From assembly GCF_024385575.1 (NCBI RefSeq), contig NZ_JANFMV010000001.1, forward strand, positions 2,819,681 to 2,883,680: a stretch of 64,000 bases of DNA. The letters run 5' to 3'. Below are positions 57,073 to 64,000 of this stretch, piece by piece. Each line of letters opens with the position of its first letter. Within the stretch, counting starts at the first letter, position 1. The translations under genes were made by a program, and so were the position numbers. Source of the stretch: Rhizobium sp. NRK18 (GTDB lineage Bacteria; Pseudomonadota; Alphaproteobacteria; Rhizobiales; Rhizobiaceae). Below the pieces are notes generated by a model. The model ran no database searches. It saw only the letters and a list, made by a program, of their open reading frames with translations, and had not been told where the DNA came from.

Positions 57073-59643
57073 ATGTCAAAGCTTCCGAGTTCCTCGCGTG
57101 TCCGCGCCCTGTTGAGCACCACCTGCATGGCCGCGGTGCCATTTGCAGCGCAACTTTCGCTGCCGACTTATGGCTTGGCCGAACCGGTGTCATCGATCTG
57201 TAGCACGTCCGGCAACGTCACCTCCTCCAATTGCGACGATGGTGGGTATATCTCGATGATCGGCGGCGTCGGAACGTCAACCCTGACGGTCACCGGCGGC
57301 TCGGCGAGCGCAGTTTACATCGGTACCTATGACGAGGAGACCACGCCGACCGCCCAGACCTTGCGAATTACCGGCGGCACTGTCATCAACAACACCACAT
57401 ACAGCGCTGTCTATTTCTCCACCGATGCCGCCGACCACGACGCGACGATCATCATCGACGCCGGCGTGACGATCACGGCGGATGGTGGCGGCTTCGGCGC
57501 GGAGTGGTTCAGGAACGCCACATCCGGCGACATCACGGTGGACAGCGCCGCTACGGTCACCGCCTATGTGGGTCCCGGCATTTCGGCTTCGACCAATGAC
57601 GGCAGCATCAGCCTCACCAACAGCGGCAGCGTGACATCGACCACCAATTGGGGTCTCTATGCCGATGGCGGTAAGTTCTCGACCGAGACCCAATCGATCT
57701 CGATTACCAATAGCGGTACCGTCAACGGCTATCTCGCCGGCATTCGCGCCATCGGCTATGTGGCCAATACCAGCGTCACCAACAGCGGAACCGTCTATTC
57801 CACAACCCGCCAGGCGATCACGGCCTGGTCCGACACCGGCACCGCCAGTGTGACGAACTCGGGAACGGTCACAGCGTATGACGAGGTCGGCCTGCAGGCG
57901 TGGGGCGCGACAGGTGTAACGGTGGTCAACAGCGGCACCGTCTATGCTTATGATAATGATGAACTGACGGACCAGGGTGTGGGCCACAACGGCATTCACA
58001 CGCTCATACAGGGCTTCGGCACCACGACGATCACCAACACCAAGACCGGCGTCATCTATGCTCCCGACGATGCGGCGATCTCGGCCACTGCTCAAGGGAG
58101 CGACGAAGAAGACATCGATGGCGGCGGCGACATCAACATCGTCAACGCCGGCTCCGTCACCGGAGCAGACGGCATCGAGGCGACAACCCTCAACGGCAAG
58201 ATCTCCATCACCAACACAGGCACGATCACCGGCCTGACCAGCACGGGCGTCACCCTTTCGCAAACGGCTTCGCTCGACAATTCGGGCACGATCAACGGCG
58301 AAAAATACGGTGTCTACCTGGAGGGTTCCGGCAACACGATCAGCAATACAGGCAGCATCACAGGCGGCATCGCGTCGGTCTATTTCGCAAGCGGCTCCAA
58401 CACGCTGAACATCTCGCCCAGTTCCTTCTTCTCGGGCGTCGTCGACTACAACGAGACGACGGGCAACACCACGAATTTTGGCGCGGGAAGCTACCGTGTC
58501 GAAGCGTCGAACTATCTCTCCGGCCTGAACACGATCAATCTCGACAATGACGGCCAGACCCTGATCATCACCAACGCGGACACCACGGGGACGATCAACG
58601 TCGTTGCCCTTCCCTCGGCGAGCAAGATGGCCACGCAGTACACTTCGTCGGTGTCGGACGTGGTCGGCAGCATTCTGGCTCTCGATGTCGCCCGGCCCGA
58701 TTCCGTGCAGGTCGACATGCCCGGCACCACCGGTGCGCTTGGCTACGCCGAGACGAAGGCCGACACCGCCGCCGTAAAGGCGATCAAGAGCCAGACCGGC
58801 GACCTCGCACTCGACGGCAACGGCAATCTCTTCTGGATGAGAGCATTCGGCGGACAGAAGTTCCTGCCGGGCGACGATGGCCAGACGGGCAGCGAATCCT
58901 TCCACTACGGCGCGATTTCCGGTGTCGACCATCAGTTCGACAAGACACGCCTCGGCATGTTCATGGGTGGCGGGCACGTGTCCAGCAAGGCCGATGACGG
59001 CACCTCCTCCATCACCGGAAATACCGGCTTCTTCGGCTTTTACGGCGCACAGCAGATGCAGGGCTTCCAGCTGGACGCCTCCATTGCCTTCGGCGGCATT
59101 CGCAACCGGTCGAAGCGTTCGATCAACAATGGCGAGGAAAATGCCGTCGGCAGCTTCAACGGCTGGTATGCCTCGCCGGAAATCGCGCTCAGCACATCGC
59201 GGTCGCTGGCCGACGACTGGACGCTGACCGGCCGCGCCAAGTTGCGTTATACCGGCGCCTGGTACGAGAGCTATGACGAAAGCGGTTCCTCCCAGAATAT
59301 CGACTACGATTCGCGTACCTCGCAGTCGCTGGAGGGTCGGTTGATGGGCGAACTGACCAAGCGGACCGAGCTTTCGACCGGCCAGCCGCTCACCTTTACC
59401 CTGACGGGCGCTGTCTCTGACGTGCAGTATCTCGGCTCCGACAGCATTCATGCCAGCCTCGACAACACCGAGTTCAGCGTCGCCGACAGCGGCGCACGCA
59501 ATGTCGCCGGCGTCGGCATCGGCGCGAACATCGACGTTCAGGTCAGGTCGAACGTCAGCGTCTATGGCGGGGTGGAAGGCTGGCTCTACACCGACAAGTC
59601 CAAGGCCTATTCCGGCCGGATGGGCGTGAAGGTCGCCTTCTGA
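57073..59643 (+). CDS. Autotransporter with beta-helix passenger
   Basis: 856-aa type V secreted protein. Signal peptide about residues 1-36 (RALLSTTCMAAVPFAAQLSLPTYGLA). The passenger (to about 520) is a series of ~20-residue repeats, each with an N-S-G-T/S-V core (SVTNSGTVYST, SVTNSGTVTAY, VVNSGTVYAY, SNTGSITGG), typical of beta-helix stacks. The C-terminal ~270 residues form a beta-barrel translocator (SFHYGAISGVDHQF, GMFMGGGHVSS, YASPEIALS) ending in MGVKVAF, with the terminal Phe required by the BAM machinery. Surface adhesion is likely but not shown. Its 3' end is followed by a hairpin terminator. Confidence 0.88.
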   Translation: MSKLPSSSRVRALLSTTCMAAVPFAAQLSLPTYGLAEPVSSICSTSGNVTSSNCDDGGYISMIGGVGTSTLTVTGGSASAVYIGTYDEETTPTAQTLRITGGTVINNTTYSAVYFSTDAADHDATIIIDAGVTITADGGGFGAEWFRNATSGDITVDSAATVTAYVGPGISASTNDGSISLTNSGSVTSTTNWGLYADGGKFSTETQSISITNSGTVNGYLAGIRAIGYVANTSVTNSGTVYSTTRQAITAWSDTGTASVTNSGTVTAYDEVGLQAWGATGVTVVNSGTVYAYDNDELTDQGVGHNGIHTLIQGFGTTTITNTKTGVIYAPDDAAISATAQGSDEEDIDGGGDINIVNAGSVTGADGIEATTLNGKISITNTGTITGLTSTGVTLSQTASLDNSGTINGEKYGVYLEGSGNTISNTGSITGGIASVYFASGSNTLNISPSSFFSGVVDYNETTGNTTNFGAGSYRVEASNYLSGLNTINLDNDGQTLIITNADTTGTINVVALPSASKMATQYTSSVSDVVGSILALDVARPDSVQVDMPGTTGALGYAETKADTAAVKAIKSQTGDLALDGNGNLFWMRAFGGQKFLPGDDGQTGSESFHYGAISGVDHQFDKTRLGMFMGGGHVSSKADDGTSSITGNTGFFGFYGAQQMQGFQLDASIAFGGIRNRSKRSINNGEENAVGSFNGWYASPEIALSTSRSLADDWTLTGRAKLRYTGAWYESYDESGSSQNIDYDSRTSQSLEGRLMGELTKRTELSTGQPLTFTLTGAVSDVQYLGSDSIHASLDNTEFSVADSGARNVAGVGIGANIDVQVRSNVSVYGGVEGWLYTDKSKAYSGRMGVKVAF

Positions 59644-59670
59644 CCGACCGCTAACCGATGAAATGATGAT

Positions 59671-59698
59671 CGGCCCGGGGCATCGTCCCGGGCCGATT
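59671..59698 (+). terminator. Hairpin terminator after autotransporter
   Basis: Perfect 9-bp stem CGGCCCGGG / CCCGGGCCG with a 7-nt loop, followed by ATTGCATT; the T-run is weak, so termination may be partial. Confidence 0.55.
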
Positions 59699-59827
59699 GC
59701 ATTGCGCGTACCGGACTTTTTCCTCGCCCACAGTGGAAAGCCGCGGTTTGCGGCAACTGGCTTGTTCCCATTTGAATATGAACGCTTTAGGCTCGCGGCA
59801 ATTCGGGGTCAGAGGGTCCAGCTCCAG

Positions 59828-60415
59828 GTGTTCAGAATTCCATTCCTTGTGGCGGTCGGCCTTATGGTCGCTTTCGGCGTCGGCATCCTGTCGTCGATTT
59901 ACGCGCTGAAGGCGACCGAGGGGTTCGGGGCCATCCGGCTCGGGGCCTGGACCGCCTTCCCCCGCGCCCAGACCGCCGATGCAGATCCCTATGCCAAGGC
60001 GCACCGGGCGAATGCCGGACGGCTGACCTATGGCGAGGCGGAGGCGCTGCGCTTCATCGCCGACCGCGACGATTCAGGCGAGGCCTTCTCCACCGCATGC
60101 ACCTATCGTATTTCCGGCCAGACGCCGCAGACCCGGCTCTGGACGCTCTATGTCGGCGGCGCGGACGGGCGGCCCTTCACGGTGGCGAAGTCCCTGCCGA
60201 TGGCGCTCAACTCCTGGGTCGTGCTGCGCGGCACGGACGGCATGTTCGACATCGTCGCGGCGACCGAGGCGAAGCCCGGCAACTGGCTGGCGCTGCTGCC
60301 GACCGGCACGTTCCGACTGGTGCTGACGCTGTTCGACACGCCGACGGCCGGCAGTGCAGGTCTGATGGACCTCACCATGCCGCAAGTGCAGAGACTGGGG
60401 TGCAAGAATGCCTGA
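59828..60415 (+). CDS. DUF1214 domain membrane protein
   Basis: 195-aa protein with an N-terminal helix (FRIPFLVAVGLMVAFGVGILSSIYAL) and a periplasmic DUF1214 domain (YGEAEALRFIADRDDSGEAFSTACTYRISGQTPQTRLWTLYV, then RLVLTLFDTPTAG). The GTG at 59828 makes the protein begin at its helix, as in rhizobial relatives; a longer frame from 59663 overlaps the terminator. Pair with the next gene, whose start overlaps by 8 bp. Role unknown. Confidence 0.78.
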   Translation: MFRIPFLVAVGLMVAFGVGILSSIYALKATEGFGAIRLGAWTAFPRAQTADADPYAKAHRANAGRLTYGEAEALRFIADRDDSGEAFSTACTYRISGQTPQTRLWTLYVGGADGRPFTVAKSLPMALNSWVVLRGTDGMFDIVAATEAKPGNWLALLPTGTFRLVLTLFDTPTAGSAGLMDLTMPQVQRLGCKNA

Positions 60416-60965
60416 TTTCCGGGGCGTGCCCTTCGCCGTCATCATCGGGCTGGTCGGCGCGGCGATCCTGCATCTGATCACCATATTGTGGCTGCCGGAA
60501 TTCACCGGCCGCGACGCGTTCACGCGGGTGATCGCCGAGGGTGACTTCTACCAGTTCCACCCGCTCTCCGATCAGCCGGATGCGGCGGGGCTGGCAAACG
60601 GCGATCCGTTCCTCAGCGAAGCGGTCTGCGGCTTCGACGCGGCAGATGGGCCGGTGCGGCTGCAGGCCGTCGGCGACCTGCCCTTCTGGTCGCTGGCAGT
60701 CTATGATTCCGACAGCAACGAGGTGTTCTCGATCAACGACCGGACGTCGTCCGGCGGCGTCATGGATGTGGTGCTGGCGACGCCCGTCGATCTCGCGTCG
60801 ATCCGCAAGGAACTGCCGGAAGACTTCGCCAAGTCGATCCTCGTCGAAATGCCGGTGTCGGACGGCTATGCGGTGCTGCGGGCGATGGCGCCGATGCCGA
60901 GCTACGGACCGCTTGTCCGCGCCTTCCTTCAGGAGGCGCGCTGCACGGTGACCCGCCCGGCGTAA
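60408..60965 (+). CDS. DUF1254 domain membrane protein
   Basis: 185-aa partner of the preceding DUF1214 protein. N-terminal helix VPFAVIIGLVGAAILHLITILWL; periplasmic domain starting FTGRDAFTRVIAEGDFYQFHPLSD and ending PLVRAFLQEARCTV. In many bacteria DUF1254 and DUF1214 are parts of one protein; here they are separate, overlapping genes. Function unknown. Confidence 0.8.
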   Translation: MPDFRGVPFAVIIGLVGAAILHLITILWLPEFTGRDAFTRVIAEGDFYQFHPLSDQPDAAGLANGDPFLSEAVCGFDAADGPVRLQAVGDLPFWSLAVYDSDSNEVFSINDRTSSGGVMDVVLATPVDLASIRKELPEDFAKSILVEMPVSDGYAVLRAMAPMPSYGPLVRAFLQEARCTVTRPA

Positions 60966-60983
60966 GCCGTCGATCGATTTCCG

Positions 60984-61145
60984 TCAGCCGCGGTTCTGCG
61001 ACAGGCTGCCGATGACGAAATTGTCGCGGCGCTCGTAGCGGATGCCTGTAAACAGCAGCACCTTGGCGTCGCCGGTGACCGGCCGGCGATTGACCGGCGG
61101 CTTCTTGGTGGACTTGTGGTCCTGCAAACGAACTATCTCTGCCAT
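60984..61145 (-). CDS. Hypothetical small protein (53 aa)
   Basis: Starts MAEIVRLQDHKSTKKPPVNR with a very good RBS (AAGGAGACGAGC) ahead of its ATG. The rest (GDAKVLLFTGIRYERRDNFVIGSLSQNRG) is basic, without a membrane segment. Likely a small cytoplasmic protein of the kind conserved in rhizobia; unknown function. Divergent from the DUF2336 gene, sharing the CtrA-like region between them. Confidence 0.65.
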   Translation of the reverse strand: MAEIVRLQDHKSTKKPPVNRRPVTGDAKVLLFTGIRYERRDNFVIGSLSQNRG

Positions 61146-61349
61146 GCTCGTCTCCTTGATAAGGCGATCGAGACGGATGAAGAGCGATTTCATCCTGCCC
61201 GCCGTTTCGGCCGGGCTGGCGCATCTCCAGATTGGGGACCTCGAACCTTCGGAGGCATCTGCGCCGTTCTCACGTCCACCGGTTTCCGTTTCGCCTTGAT
61301 GCTTCAAACGGATCACCGATGGTGATGGTTCCATTCAGACACAGCATAG

Positions 61350-61364
61350 TTAACAGGTCGTTAG
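61350..61364. promoter_or_regulatory. CtrA-like box between divergent small protein and DUF2336 genes
   Basis: TTAA-CAGGTCG-TTAG fits the CtrA half-site pair TTAA-N7-TTAA at seven of eight positions. It lies 117 bp before the chosen DUF2336 start. Binding not shown. Confidence 0.4.
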
Positions 61365-61480
61365 CGAATTTGGTCTAATTTGCTCTTTCAGATGTTGTGC
61401 GTAGCGTGGGTAGGGCCGTGAGTGACCGGTACAGAGAGCTGGAAGGACCATTGGGTGTGCGTAGGAAGGATGTGGTGCTG

Positions 61481-62470
61481 ATGGCGACCGTGACGAGTTT
61501 CGAGTCGCTCAAACAGCCGACGCGGACGGAGCTGCAGCAGTTCGCCGAGCTTTTCACGCCGTTCTTTCACGCCTCGTCCGAGGAAACCCGCCGCCAGGCG
61601 ATCGCCGCCCTGTCGCAGTGCGAGCACGTTCCCCAGGCCGTCGCCCTCTTCATCGGCAGCCAGCCGATCAGCCTCGCCGCCCCCTTCCTCACCAGTTCAC
61701 CGGCAATCCATGACGACACGCTGATCATGATCGCCCGCACGCAAGGCGGAGCGCATGCGCGCGCCATCGTCCGGCGCGAGAACCTGTCGCCGCGCGTCGT
61801 CGACGCGCTGGTCGGCCTGCGCCACACCGAGCCGCGCGGCGAACAGACGGGCCGCGGCATGCCGCATCCGGCAACGGCCGCGAAACCCCAGGCAACCGAG
61901 GCCTCCCGTCCGGCCACAACCCAGACGGAAACGGTCCCGACTGCGGCGGCAACGGTGCCCGCAGCCGAGGATGAAGAGATCCTGCGTCTGGCGCGCGAGG
62001 AAGCTCTGCGCGAGCAGCTGAAGCAGCTTGCCCGGCATATGGCCCGACCCGAAACCGACAGGCTCGGCCTGCGCACGATCTCCGACATGCAGGCGGCCCT
62101 CCTCGTCCGCTTTGCGCGCAACATGGAAGCCGGCCACTTCGCCACGACGCTCTCCGATACGCTGACGTCGAGCCGCTGGCTTGCCGAGCGCATCATGCTG
62201 GACATTTCCGGCCACCAGCTGGCAACGACGCTGATCGGCGTCGGCATGGCCGAAGACGACATCCGCATGATCCTGACCGCCCTTTACCCGCACCTTTCCG
62301 AACAGCGCGACGGCAAGACGATGGCGGACATACTGGTCGGGGAACTGGATCCGTGGGACAGCCTCGAGCGCGTCGAAACCTGGTGCCGCGCCGACCGCTA
62401 CACCTTCTCGGACGACGAGAGAGCCATCGCACCGCAAGAACCGGCCAAGAAGGACGAGCGGGCGGCCTAG
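61481..62470 (+). CDS. DUF2336 family protein
   Basis: 329-aa protein built mainly of helical, HEAT-like segments (ELQQFAELFTPFFHASSEETRRQAIAALSQCEHVPQAVALFIGSQPISLAAPFL) with a proline/alanine/threonine linker at about 135-170 (ATAAKPQATEASRPATTQTETVP). The later half (DRLGLRTISDMQAALLVRFARNMEAGHF) is conserved in rhizobia. DUF2336 proteins are uncharacterised and have been suggested as regulatory scaffolds. Start 61481 (MATVTSFESLKQPTR) is preferred over a frame from 61397. Confidence 0.75.
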   Translation: MATVTSFESLKQPTRTELQQFAELFTPFFHASSEETRRQAIAALSQCEHVPQAVALFIGSQPISLAAPFLTSSPAIHDDTLIMIARTQGGAHARAIVRRENLSPRVVDALVGLRHTEPRGEQTGRGMPHPATAAKPQATEASRPATTQTETVPTAAATVPAAEDEEILRLAREEALREQLKQLARHMARPETDRLGLRTISDMQAALLVRFARNMEAGHFATTLSDTLTSSRWLAERIMLDISGHQLATTLIGVGMAEDDIRMILTALYPHLSEQRDGKTMADILVGELDPWDSLERVETWCRADRYTFSDDERAIAPQEPAKKDERAA

Positions 62471-62479
62471 GCCTGCCCC

Positions 62480-62818
62480 CTACCCCTCCACTTCGAACAG
62501 GCCCTCGACGCTGTCGCATTCGAGTTCGACGATCCAGAGGTCGGAATCGAAGTTTGTTTCCCGCTTGAGCAGGGCGTCGACGTCGGCGGCTTCGGCAAGG
62601 TCCAGACGCTTTTCGAACATCCGGCCCATGGCCTCGTCTTCCTCGAAAAAGCTCTGCGGCGCGGGGCCGTAGAGATTTTCGCGGCCGTCGCGGAAGCGCT
62701 GGCGGATGAAGATCGCGCCGGCGGCGTCTGCCCCCTTGCGCTCGACGGCGGCAAATCCGCCGGCGGAGAAGACGCGGCGGATGAGGGCCGAGACGAAGAT
62801 TTCGGTTTTCAGGCGCAT
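62480..62818 (-). CDS. DUF1491 family protein
   Basis: 112-aa protein typical of DUF1491: MRLKTEIFVSALIRRVFSAGGFAAVERKGADAAGAIFIRQRFRDGRENLYGPAPQ, then MGRMFEKRLDLAEAADVDALLKRE and the ending LWIVELECDSVEGLFEV. Alphaproteobacterial family of unknown function. Convergent with the DUF2336 gene (9 bp between stop codons). Confidence 0.88.
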   Translation of the reverse strand: MRLKTEIFVSALIRRVFSAGGFAAVERKGADAAGAIFIRQRFRDGRENLYGPAPQSFFEEDEAMGRMFEKRLDLAEAADVDALLKRETNFDSDLWIVELECDSVEGLFEVEG

Positions 62819-62927
62819 GGCTTTGTCCCGCTCAGAAACATGAGACAACGGGATCGCATGCGAGCGCGCAATCTGCAAGCCGAGGCCAATGGCAATGCCT
62901 ATGCCGGGCCTGATCCGGAAGGCTCGA

Positions 62928-64000
62928 TCAGACCTTGACGGCGAGCCGCAGCCCGCCCCAGTGCCGACCGTTGACAGTGATCGGGGAGGAAATGTCCTTC
63001 ATCAGCACGAAATTGCCGCCGCCCATGTCGCGGCGATAGGTCTGCACCAGGAAGGGCGCGGTGGAGCGGCCGGCGGCAAGACCGACGCGATCGTTGAAGA
63101 TGCGGCGGTTGCGGCAGTTGGCCGTGTTCCAGACCGGATCGTTGGGCTTCTGCGGCTGCGAGAACTTGCGATTGTGGGTGGAGAGATAGCCGTTGTTGTC
63201 GACGGCCGCGCAGAAGGCGATGCGCTCGTCCTCGGCCAGGACCGGCTCCTGGATCGCCGGCAGCAAATCGTCGGTGATCGCGTTGAACGCGGTCACGAAT
63301 TGCTGTGGGTCGCTGCCGGGCACCGGCCGGTAGTCGCGGTCGAAGAGATCGGCTTCGGAAATCCGTCCAGCCGCGACGGCGCCTTCGAGTGCTGCGGAAA
63401 TGGCGCCGGCGACATCGGTCGCCATGCCGATCCAGCGGCTGTCGGCGGTCTCGATGCCGGCGCTGGCGGTGAGCTGGATGATGGTCTCCGACAGTCCGAC
63501 GAGATCATCCAGGCGTTCGCTCGCCTTCTGCATGCCGGTGTTCGATTTCAGCATCTCGCCGGCCATGCCGCCGAGCGTTTCGACGAAGGCGGCGCACTGG
63601 CGATCGACGGTCTCCGTCGTGCGGGCGAATTCGGAGGCGGAATCGAGGATGCTGGACATCACCCCCTCCATCTCGCCGAACGAGGCGCGGACGGCGGACG
63701 AGGTCTCCTGCACCTCGCGGGCACTTTCGGCCGCGCCGGCGCCCGAGCCGGTCAGCCGTTCGATCTTGCTGCCGAGTTCGTTCAGCATCGTCTGGATCGC
63801 CTCGGTCGCCTTCGAGGTCTGCAGCGACAGGGCGCGGATTTCGGCGGCGACCACGGCAAAGCCCTTGCCGCTTTCGCCGGCGCGCGCCGCCTCGATCGCG
63901 GCATTGAGCGCCAGCAGGTTGGTCTGGCGGGCGATGATGGAGATTTCCTGGGCGATGCCGTCGACATTGGCGAGCGACTGCGAAAAGCTGCCGATCTCGG
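62928..64000 (-). CDS. Methyl-accepting chemotaxis protein, N-terminus outside window
   Basis: C-terminal 357 codons of a chemoreceptor. The signalling hairpin tip and flanks are present: [40 protein letters not shown], followed by coiled-coil. After the signalling domain an extra ~165-residue domain follows ([31 protein letters not shown] ... [66 protein letters not shown]), which resembles a sensory PAS/Cache-like fold at the C-terminus, a layout known in rhizobial soluble receptors. The start lies beyond 64000. Confidence 0.87.
   Translation of the reverse strand, partial: EIGSFSQSLANVDGIAQEISIIARQTNLLALNAAIEAARAGESGKGFAVVAAEIRALSLQTSKATEAIQTMLNELGSKIERLTGSGAGAAESAREVQETSSAVRASFGEMEGVMSSILDSASEFARTTETVDRQCAAFVETLGGMAGEMLKSNTGMQKASERLDDLVGLSETIIQLTASAGIETADSRWIGMATDVAGAISAALEGAVAAGRISEADLFDRDYRPVPGSDPQQFVTAFNAITDDLLPAIQEPVLAEDERIAFCAAVDNNGYLSTHNRKFSQPQKPNDPVWNTANCRNRRIFNDRVGLAAGRSTAPFLVQTYRRDMGGGNFVLMKDISSPITVNGRHWGGLRLAVKV

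Overview
The window is high-GC alphaproteobacterial DNA and almost certainly a Rhizobiaceae chromosome (Rhizobium/Agrobacterium/Ensifer/Shinella type). The evidence is gene content: a feuN-feuP-feuQ regulatory set, a cycHJKL (ccmI-E-F-H) cytochrome c maturation operon next to a DegP protease, a PleC-type cell-cycle kinase next to glnE, GANTC (CcrM) site clusters, and rhizobial small-protein and DUF families. No rRNA, tRNA, CRISPR array, transposase or integrase was seen.

Layout. 1-12.6 kb is ordinary metabolism and housekeeping: a branched-chain aminotransferase, ETF:ubiquinone oxidoreductase, a YegD-like Hsp70, a divergent SDR, a degenerate GGDEF protein, a family-4 uracil-DNA glycosylase, a putative HTH regulator, and convergent MFS and EamA transporters. 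12.9-32.2 kb holds pepN, a PleC-like kinase whose 3' end overlaps glnE, a two-component pair, degP, the cytochrome c maturation operon, a small lipoprotein and feuQ-feuP-feuN.

32.3-48.9 kb is a complete, minus-strand gene transfer agent (GTA)-like head-tail cluster in the same order as the Rhodobacter capsulatus GTA: TerS-like, TerL, portal, protease, capsid, connectors, tail tube, chaperones, short tape measure, four tail-tip proteins. A GH19 endolysin lies inside it and a holin-like protein sits at its end. It has no integrase, repressor or replication genes. Its gaps carry dispersed palindromic repeats and one striking helically spaced GANTC array. The tail-chaperone pair g10/g10.1 has a -1 frame overlap and no ordinary start codon for g10.1.

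49.2-50.6 kb is a visibly AT-richer islet with a HEPN-like protein and a DUF3467-like protein. 50.6-64 kb returns to core-type genes: an AhpD-like protein whose ribosome binding site sits in a long hairpin, a LysE exporter, two tandem sulfotransferase-like paralogues, a YcgN-type cysteine protein, a class A penicillin-binding protein, an autotransporter, a DUF1214/DUF1254 pair, a DUF2336 protein behind a CtrA-like box, a DUF1491 protein and the C-terminal part of a chemotaxis receptor.

The most interesting candidates are the GTA-like cluster with its own lysis genes, repeats, GANTC array and probable recoding site; CtrA/CcrM-type signals upstream of the PleC-like kinase; the terminator between feuN and feuP; and the SD-sequestering hairpin near 51.05 kb. 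All functional assignments rest on motifs read by eye, with no database search.
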